A stretch of 35,604 nucleotides of DNA from NCBI GenBank assembly GCA_028355575.1, contig JAOMSY010000012.1:1-35604 (forward strand). Reading direction: 5' to 3'. A program made the position numbers and the translations under genes. This document shows, in pieces, positions 1-8,345 of this stretch; the first letter of the stretch is position 1, and the number at the start of each line of letters is the position of its first letter. The notes under the pieces are model-generated. The model worked only from the letters and a program-made list of their open reading frames with translations. It was not told the origin of the DNA and did no database searches. This DNA comes from Francisellaceae bacterium. Lineage in GTDB: Bacteria > Pseudomonadota > Gammaproteobacteria > Francisellales > Francisellaceae.

Positions 1-33
1 TTTTTCTTAATACCATATATAACAATCATTTTC

Positions 34-1059
34 TTATACTGTAACTGTTTGACATGATTGACTACTTTTTTCCGATAACTCTATTAGTTTTATTACTTCC
101 AAAGCACTCTCAGCTGTCACGTGAGTCGTTTTCTTACCTTGTATTGCATCAGTAACACCCTGATAAAAAATGGCATAATTACCCACCTCTGATTTAACGA
201 CATCATTTTGTAATTCTGAACATAACATTCCATAGTCATTTTTGCTTTCAATCCCGTAACCAGAATCACTGGGTGACATACCATTTCGAAGCTGGTTCTC
301 TTGAGGGTCTAAACCATATTTAATGTATGTCCCTTTTGTACCATCAACTCTAAAACGTCTATTCTCCCCTGCGGACAACATACTGGCATGCAAAATGACT
401 TCCAATTTGTCATAGTGAAGCTGAATATGAAAATAATCTGCAATCTGAGATTTATCTCTTAATGGTAAACATCTTGCAGTTAAAGACTGCGGCGTACCAA
501 ATAAACAAAGTGCTTGATCAATTAAATGCGACCCCAAATCATATAATATTCCAGCGCCTGGCCCTGGCACTTCTCGCCACCTCTCTCTTACTTCTGGTCT
601 AAAACGGTCAAAATGAGATTCAAATGTTCTAACCTCTCCAAGTTTTCCTGAATCGATTAGTTTCTTAATTGTTAAAAAATCACCATCCCAACGGCGGTTA
701 TGAAAAACAGATAATATCAAGTTCTTCGCATTCGCTAGATTAATTAATTTTTCTGCTTCTTCAATTGTATTAGTCATCGGCTTTTCTAAAACAACGTGCT
801 TACCTTTTTCTAAAGCCTGTTTTGCTAACGAATAATGCACTTCATTTGGCGCAGTAATAACAACTAGCTCAACATTTTGGTCTTTTATTAATTCATCTGC
901 TGTTAAGTGGTGAGCAACATTATAAGGATGTGCCTTTAACATTTCATATTTTTTAGATGTGCTAATAGCAATTAATTCCATATTTTCCGAAGCATTTATG
1001 AATGGAATATGAAACACTGTTGCAGATAAACCAAAACCAATTACACCAACTTTAATCAT
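34..1059 (-). CDS. ydgJ: Gfo/Idh/MocA-family NAD(P)-dependent oxidoreductase, YdgJ-like
   Basis: A 341-aa cytosolic dehydrogenase of the Gfo/Idh/MocA family. The N-terminal Rossmann fold shows VGVIGFGLSATVFHIPF (residues 4-20), and the EKP motif near residue 93 holds the usual lysine next to substrate and nicotinamide. The central stretches FHNRRWDGDFLT and ESHFDRFRPEVRERWRE, then YDLGSHLIDQAL with its catalytic-region histidine, closely follow my memory of E. coli YdgJ. That protein is related to inositol and other sugar dehydrogenases. Length is normal for the family. A GGGAAT ribosome site precedes the ATG. It lies downstream of the permease at 1273-2580 on the same strand, with a MITE between them that may separate the two transcripts. 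The substrate is not predictable beyond a polyol or sugar. Confidence 0.88.
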   Translation of the reverse strand: MIKVGVIGFGLSATVFHIPFINASENMELIAISTSKKYEMLKAHPYNVAHHLTADELIKDQNVELVVITAPNEVHYSLAKQALEKGKHVVLEKPMTNTIEEAEKLINLANAKNLILSVFHNRRWDGDFLTIKKLIDSGKLGEVRTFESHFDRFRPEVRERWREVPGPGAGILYDLGSHLIDQALCLFGTPQSLTARCLPLRDKSQIADYFHIQLHYDKLEVILHASMLSAGENRRFRVDGTKGTYIKYGLDPQENQLRNGMSPSDSGYGIESKNDYGMLCSELQNDVVKSEVGNYAIFYQGVTDAIQGKKTTHVTAESALEVIKLIELSEKSSQSCQTVTV

Positions 1060-1129
1060 GTTATTCCCAATCTAAAATTGTTTACAAATAAGCATAGTGT
1101 ATTTTGTGCTACAACAACACAATCAAGAT

Positions 1130-1298
1130 TTAAGGGAGCCTATATTAATTCTGGACACAGCAGATTTATTTTCCAAATTTATCACAACAAGGCGCAAATT
1201 GCTGACAATAGCACGTTCTATTGCCAAAATTTGCAACGCATGTGTGGTGAAATTGGAGATGAATATGCGTGTTCAGGAATTATTAGAGGCTCCCTTAA
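1130..1298. mobile_element. ~169-bp palindromic MITE inserted at the permease 3' end
   Basis: The two halves are near-perfect inverted copies. The ends TTAAGGGAGCCT and AGGCTCCCTTAA are bounded by TTAA, which may be the target duplication. The inner arms also match, including a centre with CAATAG facing CTATTG; I estimate about 80% identity over ~85 bp per arm. There is no coding capacity, and plus-strand ORFs here are by-products of the palindrome. In RNA it would fold into one long hairpin. It sits between the permease and the YdgJ-like gene and runs into the permease coding sequence. I did not find a second copy in the window and cannot name the parent IS family. Confidence 0.75.
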
Positions 1299-2580
1299 CT
1301 TTAAAACTGGTTAAAATAACAATAATAAACGCGGCAGATAAAATCCATGCAACATTCACATCAAGCCCAATAAAGCTAATCTTTGCTGGCATAATGGCAT
1401 AAATAAACGTGAATATAATAATTAAGATTAATAACAACAGAATAGCCGCATACACTGCTGCTAAAATATATTTACCAAGTTTCATAAATAATAAAACAAT
1501 TGATACGGTCACAAACAAATAGACGACCAAGGCACTTAATACAGCCATAATCACAAAGTTTTGGCTTAGATCATTTGAAAGGCAACAAATAAACGCAATC
1601 AATAACGGTACAAATAAACAGCTAGCTTTAGAAAGCAGTCGTGAGTTATTTTTAAACATTTTTATTTTATAACTGTTACCCAACAAATAAAGCTGTTGTG
1701 AGTAACCGATAGTTAATCCATTGAAGCTTGCTAATAAGCCAAACAGTCCTAGCAAAAGAATCACATTCGATACAAATGGAAAATTTAGATTCTTGATCAA
1801 ATTCGGTAAAGGATCAGTTGATAATAATTCCCCGGAAGTGCTTGCATAGCAAATAAAAAAGAATACTGTGATTAATGCTAGTACCGCTAAAATAACTAAC
1901 CCGATAGCAATACCGATAAACCCTTCTTTTTTAGGCTTTTTCATTGCGTGTATTAAGGTAATACCACCTTCAATACCAAGAAACAACCATATTGCAAATG
2001 GGATAGCATAGGCAATACCATTAAATTCAATTGGCTGACTAAAAGGCGCAACCTGCTCGACCTCTGAATTAAAATAAACAGAGGCAATAACAACATAAAA
2101 AACAAATACGCCTAATATGGCTAAAACGGTCGCAATCGTCTCATATTTAGCGATATGGTTTAAAGAGCCAATATTGGCAAATAATACAATAAGGAATCCA
2201 ATTAACACCGCCACTGGATAGTTAACAAACGGGACAAGTTCATTCAAGTAGATTGCAAATGAGATAGCAATTGCTGGTGTGCCAAGCCAATATTCAAATA
2301 CACACGCCCAACCGCATAGATATCCCAGCTTTTTACCTAAAACCACACTCACTAAATCGGGCAAAGATTTATCTTTATCCATATAGTGGTTAACTAGATA
2401 GCCACAGCTAAACATAAAAAAGCTAAAAAAGATGACCAGAATGATTACAGCAATAAAATACGATGACGGTGTTGACTGTTCAAGCCCACTGTTCCAACCA
2501 AAGTATTGGCCAGATATGACCATGCCAACCATGACAAAAACGAATTTGAAAATACTAATATGACTCTTGTGTAATTCCAT
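1273..2580 (-). CDS. APC-superfamily permease, ethanolamine/amino-acid type, C-terminus rewritten by a MITE
   Basis: A 435-aa inner-membrane transporter with about 12 hydrophobic segments. The first segment carries GMVISGQYFGWNSGL, close to the signature of ethanolamine permeases within the APC superfamily, so ethanolamine or an amino acid is the likely substrate. No ethanolamine ammonia-lyase gene is present in the window. The last codons (KGASNNS and stop) lie inside the palindromic MITE at 1130-1298, so the native C-terminus has been replaced. All membrane segments appear intact and function may be kept. Codon use looks like that of its neighbours. The family is clear, but the exact substrate is open. 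Confidence 0.82.
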   Translation of the reverse strand: MELHKSHISIFKFVFVMVGMVISGQYFGWNSGLEQSTPSSYFIAVIILVIFFSFFMFSCGYLVNHYMDKDKSLPDLVSVVLGKKLGYLCGWACVFEYWLGTPAIAISFAIYLNELVPFVNYPVAVLIGFLIVLFANIGSLNHIAKYETIATVLAILGVFVFYVVIASVYFNSEVEQVAPFSQPIEFNGIAYAIPFAIWLFLGIEGGITLIHAMKKPKKEGFIGIAIGLVILAVLALITVFFFICYASTSGELLSTDPLPNLIKNLNFPFVSNVILLLGLFGLLASFNGLTIGYSQQLYLLGNSYKIKMFKNNSRLLSKASCLFVPLLIAFICCLSNDLSQNFVIMAVLSALVVYLFVTVSIVLLFMKLGKYILAAVYAAILLLLILIIIFTFIYAIMPAKISFIGLDVNVAWILSAAFIIVILTSFKVKGASNNS

Positions 2581-2713
2581 TTAACTATTTACTCGAGGAA
2601 TCCTTTGATCATTAGTATATGCATATTCATCGCGATTTCACGCACCGCCATACATATTAAAACAGTTGAACCCCATATATTGATTATTTACAAAGTGGAA
2701 TAGGTTTAGTTGA

Positions 2714-2721
2714 TACACTTA
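2714..2721 (+). promoter_or_regulatory. Shared TACACTTA box upstream of small peptide 1
   Basis: TACACTTA, inside TTGATACACTTATTTAA, lies 63 bases before the ATG of the first small peptide. The same octamer, in a similar wider context, lies 61 bases before the fourth peptide gene. Matching sequence at matching distance suggests a shared operator or promoter element. No binding protein can be assigned. Confidence 0.35.
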
Positions 2722-2776
2722 TTTAAAATTCAAGGAAGGCGTATTCTGGCTATGAAGCAAACAGAGGAAAGCGTCT

Positions 2777-2971
2777 ATGAAAACTAAACTAAAATCACCT
2801 TTATATACATTAATAATTTTTATACCAATGCTTATTATTTCTGGATTCTATATGCATCAAAGTCATCCAGTGGTTAATGATAACGGCACAATCCAATTGA
2901 GTTACAACCAACAACAATTTAATAAAATTGATAGCCCAGTAACCATGCTTAATAGTAGTCACTTAGTTTAA
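2777..2971 (+). CDS. Small membrane/exported peptide, family copy 1 (64 aa)
   Basis: A 64-aa peptide of no family I recognise. It starts MKTKLK, has one hydrophobic stretch at residues ~9-25 with a proline at 17, then a ~38-residue polar tail with SYNQQQ, and ends SSHLV. AGAGGAAAG is a good ribosome site 6 bases before the ATG. Genes at 3011 and 3482 encode peptides of exactly the same length, with the same N-terminal MK[TS]K[LI]K, proline, YN and terminal HL[V/A]. This pattern of conservation supports a real gene family. The N-terminus could be an uncleaved anchor or a signal peptide that frees a short tail. Function is unknown; a signalling or bacteriocin-like peptide is only a guess. Confidence 0.72.
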   Translation: MKTKLKSPLYTLIIFIPMLIISGFYMHQSHPVVNDNGTIQLSYNQQQFNKIDSPVTMLNSSHLV

Positions 2972-3010
2972 TCAAAACTTGAAATATCTTATCAATCTAG
3001 GGATCTTAAA

Positions 3011-3205
3011 ATGAAATCAAAAATAAAAAACATATTATACATTGCTTTAATATTAGCACCTCTAGTCGTTGTACTTAGCCCTTTTGCTATCCATAACTAT
3101 CAACAAAATGACCAACAAAGCGCGCAGGTATTAAGCTATAACAAACACCATGTATCATTAATGCAAGACTATGTTGCATTTGAACAGGTAGGTCATTTGG
3201 CTTAA
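3011..3205 (+). CDS. Small membrane/exported peptide, family copy 2 (64 aa)
   Basis: The second tandem member, 39 bases after copy 1 and behind its own AGGGA ribosome site. It starts MKSKIKN, has a hydrophobic segment at ~8-27 with proline at 17, then LSYNKHH near residues 41-47, and ends QVGHLA. It aligns without gaps to copies 1 and 4 over 64 positions, and most identities fall at the two ends and at YN. The variable middle contrasts with the fixed termini, as expected if the termini are recognised by export or processing machinery or by a receptor. Function unknown. Confidence 0.72.
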   Translation: MKSKIKNILYIALILAPLVVVLSPFAIHNYQQNDQQSAQVLSYNKHHVSLMQDYVAFEQVGHLA

Positions 3206-3262
3206 TAAATAATTTATTAGCTTAGACTGTCTGAAATTTTAAAATTACTAGCAGGAGTCAAT

Positions 3263-3364
3263 ATGAAAACCAAGACTAAAAACATCTTGTCTATTATCCT
3301 AATCGTATCCCCTGTCTCTATTGTTTATTTACCCTGCCAATACATCTATTATAAGTTGTGGTAA
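3263..3364 (+). pseudogene. Small peptide family copy 3, truncated (33 aa)
   Basis: Preceded by a strong AGGAG site 6 bases before the ATG. It encodes MKTKTKNILSIILIVSP followed by a short divergent end, YKLW and stop, so it keeps the basic start, hydrophobic segment and proline 17 and loses the polar tail. Downstream DNA up to about 3401 still resembles a tail: GAGCAGCCTAATGGCTTAG looks like the GEQ..HLA end of copy 2 with an internal deletion. It is either a decayed copy or a deliberately short variant. Confidence 0.5.
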
Positions 3365-3425
3365 TTTTCAAATACAAAGAGAGCAGCCTAATGGCTTAGA
3401 TTGCTCAAAGGTGTATTTAATACAC

Positions 3426-3454
3426 TTACTTGAAGACTTAACCCAACATATAAT
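3426..3454 (+). promoter_or_regulatory. Candidate sigma-70 promoter for small peptide copy 4, beside the second TACACTTA box
   Basis: A perfect TATAAT lies at 3449-3454, 28 bases before the copy-4 ATG. A weak -35 (TTACTT, 3426-3431) sits 17 bases upstream and overlaps the TACACTTA box at 3421-3428. The overlap would let a regulator at the box control this promoter. Assigned by eye only. Confidence 0.4.
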
Positions 3455-3481
3455 GGTTAAAAATAAGCCAAAGGAAATATT

Positions 3482-3676
3482 ATGAAAAGCAAACTTAAAG
3501 CATCTATGTTCGGTATTATAATAAGCGTACCTGTATTAATTGCTTGTACCGCATTTTATATACAACCAGAGCCATTGCATCATACTGAATATTCAACTGT
3601 GGTTAACTATAACAACAATAATTTAGACCCAGTACAAAAAATTGTTGCCAGTCAACATGCTGGACACCTAGTTTAG
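3482..3676 (+). CDS. Small membrane/exported peptide, family copy 4 (64 aa)
   Basis: 64 residues, starting MKSKLKA, with a hydrophobic segment at ~9-27 including proline 17 and a cysteine near residue 22, then VVNYNNNN near residues 40-47, and ending HAGHLV. AAGGAAAT provides a ribosome site. The cysteine is not shared with copies 1 and 2, so a lipobox role is unlikely. It lies 117 bases after the truncated copy and seems to have its own promoter, so the array may be expressed from more than one start. Function unknown. Confidence 0.72.
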   Translation: MKSKLKASMFGIIISVPVLIACTAFYIQPEPLHHTEYSTVVNYNNNNLDPVQKIVASQHAGHLV

Positions 3677-3740
3677 GTTTAAAGATTTTGCTAGGAAAAA
3701 TTATTAAACCGAAATTTAGAATATAGGAAATATTGGGCGC

Positions 3741-3764
3741 AAAAAAACCAACACGAGGTTGGTT
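3741..3764 (-). terminator. Rho-independent terminator of the MEKHLA gene
   Basis: A 7-bp stem, AACCAAC (3746-3752) with GTTGGTT (3758-3764), and a 5-base loop. On the minus strand it is followed by seven T residues (3747-3741). A second 8-bp hairpin, AAGTTAGT/ACTAACTT at 3774-3793, lies just ahead of it. Both sit between the minus-strand MEKHLA gene and the end of the plus-strand peptide array, so they also insulate the two units. Confidence 0.7.
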
Positions 3765-3934
3765 AAATTGTTTAAGTTAGTTTGCACTAACTTGAGGAGT
3801 AGCACCTACAATGTTACTTGAGAAACCTTAAGAGAATATTAAATGATCAATTCTCGGCTCACGATTAACACTATATTGTTGATTTTTATAGAAAATATAT
3901 TTCAATACTTGCTGTGGCGCACCATTAACTTTAA

Positions 3935-4408
3935 CTATTCAATATACTCCCAGGTATCGAACATGGCTGCTTGCCCTAAATAACTGTCCAAATTATCATA
4001 CACATTCCAGACTAATGCATTTCTTATGTAAAAGCGTTTACCAGATTGAGCTATTCGGATCCCAGTATAATTTGAGATAAATCCATTTCGAGACACCTCA
4101 TCTAACAATCTTTGACGCTCCGCCTGATTAACCGTTTCCGCTGAAAATTTTGACGGTAATGAAGTAAACTCATCCCAATCCATTTCAAAGAGACTTTGTG
4201 CGCTCTTATTAGCATAATTAAATACTGGATCAGGTTGATTATTATGGGAAAGCAGAATAGTTGATGACGCATAAACCTTTTGTGCATCCTCTTCACAATT
4301 GACATTATCAACAATAAAGCTTTTATTTGAGACTTTTCTTAAGCTTTGTTCAAGTAATATCAAATGGTTTAAAAAATACTGATTATTGTGTTGTGGCTGT
4401 TGACTCAT
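3935..4408 (-). CDS. MEKHLA-domain PAS-like protein
   Basis: A 157-aa soluble protein matching the MEKHLA family, a PAS-like domain also found at the C-terminus of plant HD-ZIP III proteins. Diagnostic stretches are LLSHNNQPDPVFNYANKSAQ (about 53-72), the LPSKFSAE segment, RQRLLDEVSRNGF, the YTGIRIA segment, GKRFYIRNALVWNV and GQAAMFDTW at the end. Length is typical of bacterial stand-alone members. No output domain is attached, so it is probably a sensor or partner of another protein. It is convergent with the small-peptide array and divergent from the lipoprotein at 4535. Ligand unknown. Confidence 0.85.
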   Translation of the reverse strand: MSQQPQHNNQYFLNHLILLEQSLRKVSNKSFIVDNVNCEEDAQKVYASSTILLSHNNQPDPVFNYANKSAQSLFEMDWDEFTSLPSKFSAETVNQAERQRLLDEVSRNGFISNYTGIRIAQSGKRFYIRNALVWNVYDNLDSYLGQAAMFDTWEYIE

Positions 4409-4534
4409 ATAAACCCCAATGTTTTAGAATATATAATATAAAGGATTCTAGTTCAAAATAATCGATATGCTTGCGAAGCTTATATTTCCCTTCTATAACT
4501 CTAATAGTATTAATTTAAACGAGTACTTTTTAAC

Positions 4535-5011
4535 ATGCGAAATTTACGAATATCTGCAACGCTTATGTCTGTTTCGGTAGCAACTATAGTTATATCTGGC
4601 TGCGCACAGAAGCCAGCACCTCAACCAACAGAAACATATGAAACCGAGGTCACACATCCTGTTGCTTACCATTGCCCAACCGTTAATGAAGTTAAGTATG
4701 AAGGTGATGGCTTTTTAGGGGCTAAAACATATTATAACGATGTCTATATGCGATGGAGTGGTTCTATTCCAGATATGGACTACCCAAAATTAAAAGAATT
4801 TAGCGGTGCTGAAATGATCTGTAATGATGGAACCTGCCAGGTTAGCTGCTTATACAAACTCATTAATATGCAAGGAACTGTCTTTTTATGGGCAGCAAAT
4901 GACTACGATGAAGATTTTGTTGCTATATCACAACCTGGTGGAATCTGGCAAAATAGCGCTTGTAAAAGCTCAGAAGTTAATAAGTGCGCTTTTTACGTAA
5001 ATCCAAATTAA
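4535..5011 (+). CDS. Small outer-envelope lipoprotein, DUF3757-like
   Basis: A 158-aa lipoprotein. The signal peptide ends in VISGC with the lipidation cysteine at residue 23, followed by a proline-rich linker. The mature domain begins YHCPTVNEVKYEGDGF and has four further cysteines (MICNDGTCQVSC and a later pair), consistent with disulphides in the periplasm. The CP..V start and aromatic pattern recall the DUF3757 proteins of intracellular gammaproteobacteria, but this is a tentative match. The gene ends 12 bases before the MFS gene and is probably cotranscribed with it. The ribosome site is weak. Function unknown. Confidence 0.68.
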   Translation: MRNLRISATLMSVSVATIVISGCAQKPAPQPTETYETEVTHPVAYHCPTVNEVKYEGDGFLGAKTYYNDVYMRWSGSIPDMDYPKLKEFSGAEMICNDGTCQVSCLYKLINMQGTVFLWAANDYDEDFVAISQPGGIWQNSACKSSEVNKCAFYVNPN

Positions 5012-5023
5012 TCGTTAGCTCCC

Positions 5024-6394
5024 ATGCAAAATCAAGGTAAAGTATTTTTTGGCCTCCTCCTAGTGATGTCGATGGAGCTAATTGACCTAACGGTACTCAA
5101 TACTATTTTACCCATGATAGCAGGCTCATTAGATATCGATGCCGTTGATGCCAGGATAGCAATCACCAGTTATATTATTTCTTTGGGGATCTTTATCCCG
5201 CTTTCTGTATGGGTATCGAATCGATTTGGCTACAAAATGCCAATCATATTGACCATTGCCGGATTTATTGGCTCATCTGTCATGTGTGGATTTGCGCCAT
5301 CATTACTCTTCTTAGTTGTATTCAGAACGGCGCAAGGTTTTTTTGGCGCCCTGCTGTTACCCCTAACTCAAACTACGATGATTCGCCTTTCTGACAGCAT
5401 GCTAAAAGTCTCAGCCACAATTAGTATGTATATGACAGCTTCAGCAGCCGTAGGTCAGTTACTGGGTGCTTTTTTGGCTGAGTACATTTCGTGGCGAGCA
5501 GTATTTTTTATAAATGCGCCTGTTGGACTGATTGGTATTTTCTTTATTCAATTTTACTTTAAAGATCCATTTGAAAAACAAAAAACTAGCCTTGATTGGG
5601 TTGGACTAATTTTAATCGGCTTAAGTATTGGGCTTATCTTTACCTTGAGTAATATTATGGCATTTAATAGCATTAGCTATTTAATTAAAATTGCGATGGG
5701 TGTTATCCCAATATTTTTATCTATTTTCTATATCTTCGTTTATAAGAAGATAAAAACGCCAATCCTCAATTTTGAACTTTTTAAACACAAAGGCTATTCG
5801 CTTATTAATTTGGTCATATTTACCAGCAAATTATCTTTATATTGGTTATTCTTCGCCTTCCCTATTTATCTTTATTTATATATCGACTTAGCCATTACAA
5901 CCGTTGCATTAATTATGGCAAGTATTGCAGTCAGCACCTTTTGTATTAAAAAGTTTTCGGTTCTGTGCATCCAAAAATTTGGCATGAAAACAGTCACCAT
6001 CACCTCTTCATTTTTAATTTTATTAGTCATGGTCGCTTGGGGGTTCATTTTAGAATACCGAGTACATTTAAGCCTAATATTAGCTTTAATCCCAATATTT
6101 GGGTTATTATCCGGTACGTATCAAACCGCAACCACTGCTTATAAACTACAAGTGGTGCCTGATAAATATCAAGGTGATGGCAATGTACAAGGTAAGGCAA
6201 TATTTATGATCGCCAGCGCATTTTCAATATCATTTTTGGGGATGGTATATGATATCTCTAAACATATACTTCAAATAGAGGTTCATATGCCCTTGTTTAT
6301 TTGGGCATTAGAATACTGTTTCATCGTCAGTGGTATCATTCAGTTTTTAATCACCTTATTAGTATTATTCTTAAAAGATGATTCCGTCACATAG
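5024..6394 (+). CDS. MFS drug/proton antiporter, DHA2-like
   Basis: A 456-aa inner-membrane transporter with about 14 hydrophobic segments. Segment 1 holds MELIDLTVLNTILP, the usual DHA2 (EmrB/QacA) motif around the LD.TIVNVALP position. Loop 2-3 has SNRFGYKM in place of the classic G.LADR.GRR motif. The antiporter motif C region follows with GQLLGAFLAEYISWRAVFFINAP. It would export small hydrophobic compounds using the proton gradient. No membrane-fusion (EmrA) partner is adjacent. The neighbouring lipoprotein may be cotranscribed but is not a known partner class. Ribosome site poor; start taken as the first methionine. Confidence 0.82.
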   Translation: MQNQGKVFFGLLLVMSMELIDLTVLNTILPMIAGSLDIDAVDARIAITSYIISLGIFIPLSVWVSNRFGYKMPIILTIAGFIGSSVMCGFAPSLLFLVVFRTAQGFFGALLLPLTQTTMIRLSDSMLKVSATISMYMTASAAVGQLLGAFLAEYISWRAVFFINAPVGLIGIFFIQFYFKDPFEKQKTSLDWVGLILIGLSIGLIFTLSNIMAFNSISYLIKIAMGVIPIFLSIFYIFVYKKIKTPILNFELFKHKGYSLINLVIFTSKLSLYWLFFAFPIYLYLYIDLAITTVALIMASIAVSTFCIKKFSVLCIQKFGMKTVTITSSFLILLVMVAWGFILEYRVHLSLILALIPIFGLLSGTYQTATTAYKLQVVPDKYQGDGNVQGKAIFMIASAFSISFLGMVYDISKHILQIEVHMPLFIWALEYCFIVSGIIQFLITLLVLFLKDDSVT

Positions 6395-6396
6395 CG

Positions 6397-7734
6397 TTAG
6401 TTCTTTAAGTAATCACAGTGTGACTTGTTATGAATACTTTCTAATGACGTTTGACTGTAATACATTTTCTTAAACTCAGCAAAGTCTACACCTGCTACCT
6501 GACCCCCTTTAACTTTTTGTCCAATAACAATATTACCTTCTTTTTCTGCATAGGAATTATAATAAATAACCAGTGCCTTTAGTTGCTGATTTTGTTTATA
6601 AAAAATAAATCGAACCGTCGCCCCAAAATAAGGATATTTTTCCATTGGAATATTAGAACCCTGGTAAGCTTTAAGATTATTATTAATTAGATATGACAAG
6701 ATATTAAATGTTGTTGTATCGTGGCCAGAATATAACGTAAATTTATTTGGTAATTTTCCTGATGACTGTTCTACAACTTCTACGTTATGAATGATTTCAC
6801 TAATTAGATTCGAACCAGTATTAAACCCATTTTGCTGATAAGCCTCTAGGTACTTTGTAAACTCATAGTCGTTATGATATGGGTAAGCAATCACATCTCG
6901 AGTATATACCCAACCAAAGTATTCATTTATTTTATCAATATCATTTTGGGATAAATTTAAGATATCTCCAGCATTACAATCATGGTTTGAATCTGAACAA
7001 TAATTTTCGAGCGTCATCACATTATCAGCTAAACGAATGATATCCATCAAACATATGTAGGCTTTTTCTGCAGATATATTTTTTTCTTTTAGGCATTTTT
7101 CTTGGTATTGACTATCAACCACTGTGAAAAAATTAGCATTAATGTCATACCATTTTTTATAGTTATCATAAGCTTCATTCTCCCAAAATAATTTCCAACC
7201 GTTTGCCTTCCTGTAAGAATTATCTGGTTTGTTATTGGTTTGAAGCAATAAATTATCATCATCGTGCGCTTCGCTATAAAAATTCAAAGTAGGTTGCTGC
7301 GGCAAGCCATAAAGTTGGTCTGGAAATAGTCCACTTAAGTACGCAAGTGCACTCATAATGGTTCGATTCACACCAGTTGTGCGCACACAAAAACTATCTT
7401 GCGAATACTGTTCTGGTAAGACTGTTTCTAATTGCTGATATGAACGATTACCAAGTATCCTAATTTGCAAAAAACCATTCATGGTTAATTGACCTTTGGG
7501 AATATTCACCTCATTCCATAGTGATGGATATTTAATTCCAAGTATTTTTACAATAGGTGTTCTAGCGCCATGTCGAATAACATCAGCTGAATAAATTATC
7601 TCAGCTCCTTCAGGTAATTGAATAGTAGAATGCTTAACTTCAGAATCACCTACTCCCGACATCGAAAAGGCCGATGAAGTCATAATTGAAGCAAAAAAGA
7701 TTGAGATAACCTTATATTTACGCATACCAAACAT
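6397..7734 (-). CDS. Periplasmic/secreted histidine acid phosphatase
   Basis: A 445-aa branch-2 histidine phosphatase. A signal peptide covers about residues 1-24. The catalytic loop RHGARTP is at 54-60, where the histidine is phosphorylated. The proton-donor motif is YSGHDTTTF near residue 336. Several cysteines (as in the DSFCVRTTG and CSDSNHDCN regions) could form disulphides. Such enzymes release phosphate from phosphomonoesters or phytate; related acid phosphatases are secreted by Francisella and Legionella. It is convergent with the MFS gene, two bases apart. AGGG lies 7 bases before the first ATG, supporting that start over the internal one at residue 4. Confidence 0.88.
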   Translation of the reverse strand: MFGMRKYKVISIFFASIMTSSAFSMSGVGDSEVKHSTIQLPEGAEIIYSADVIRHGARTPIVKILGIKYPSLWNEVNIPKGQLTMNGFLQIRILGNRSYQQLETVLPEQYSQDSFCVRTTGVNRTIMSALAYLSGLFPDQLYGLPQQPTLNFYSEAHDDDNLLLQTNNKPDNSYRKANGWKLFWENEAYDNYKKWYDINANFFTVVDSQYQEKCLKEKNISAEKAYICLMDIIRLADNVMTLENYCSDSNHDCNAGDILNLSQNDIDKINEYFGWVYTRDVIAYPYHNDYEFTKYLEAYQQNGFNTGSNLISEIIHNVEVVEQSSGKLPNKFTLYSGHDTTTFNILSYLINNNLKAYQGSNIPMEKYPYFGATVRFIFYKQNQQLKALVIYYNSYAEKEGNIVIGQKVKGGQVAGVDFAEFKKMYYSQTSLESIHNKSHCDYLKN

Positions 7735-7950
7735 TTTGAACCCTATAAAAATAACTTATAAATAATTAGTAAAGAAAAAAAGGATGCGAAATGCTAGTTA
7801 TTCGGAAACAAAGATTGACGTACATCTATTTTTAGCAAACCAGAACAACAGTCCTGGCAATATAAGAACCATGAATTTTATTTTTTAATAAAATTTGGCG
7901 CACGGTTCGGAGTAAAAGGCCATGAAAGAAAAAGATGAAGACAAAAAAAA
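7735..7950. other. Non-coding stretch upstream of the phosphatase
   Basis: No convincing gene on either strand. It includes the phosphatase leader and AT-rich sequence that runs into the transposase remnant. No clear promoter hexamers or hairpins were picked out. Confidence 0.5.
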
Positions 7951-8094
7951 GACTTGTTGGATAGCATCAAAGAAAGCTCGATTTTAAGATGGCGACATAT
8001 CAACATACTTGGTACTTATGGTTTCACCTCTAAATGAGGTCCTAATGAACATAGAATAACAGCTCAAGAGGCATTGGACTTCCTAGCGGCATAA
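7951..8094 (+). pseudogene. Remnant of a Tn3-type transposase C-terminus
   Basis: The frame from 7951 reads DLLDSIKESSILRWRHINIL, then GTYGFTSK and a stop at 8035-8037. It continues as GPNEHRITAQEALDFLAA to a second stop near 8092. The WRHINILGTYGF run matches the conserved C-terminal end of Tn3-family transposases (pattern SP.aW.HInl.GrY.F). Only the last few dozen codons survive, with an in-frame stop and no start or ribosome site. I recognise it by pattern alone, so the family is likely but not certain. It marks the left side of the accessory island. Confidence 0.5.
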
Positions 8095-8345
8095 ATCAAA
8101 TATGATCATGTAACATACAAATATTGAGAATTTGCCCCAGATGCATTTAGGCTCATATCTGGAAAAGTATAACTAAATTAATGTTGTTGATATGTTTATT
8201 TGAAATCCATATTTTTGGGGATTCTTCCATATAGCCCTTAACAGGTAATTGCTAGAGCCACAACACGTACTCTGTACGCTATGCTATAAGATAGGTAATA
8301 TTATAAAATCTTCTTGTATACAAAAATAATTAAATGGGGAATGAT

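Noticed and set aside
1078-1402. Two overlapping plus-strand ORFs of 78 and 101 aa
   Set aside because: They run through the palindromic MITE and antisense to the permease, with no ribosome site or family resemblance.
2752-2787. Eleven-codon leader ORF (MKQTEESVYEN) overlapping the start of peptide copy 1
   Set aside because: The ribosome site is poorly spaced and no comparable leader precedes the other copies, so it is probably chance.
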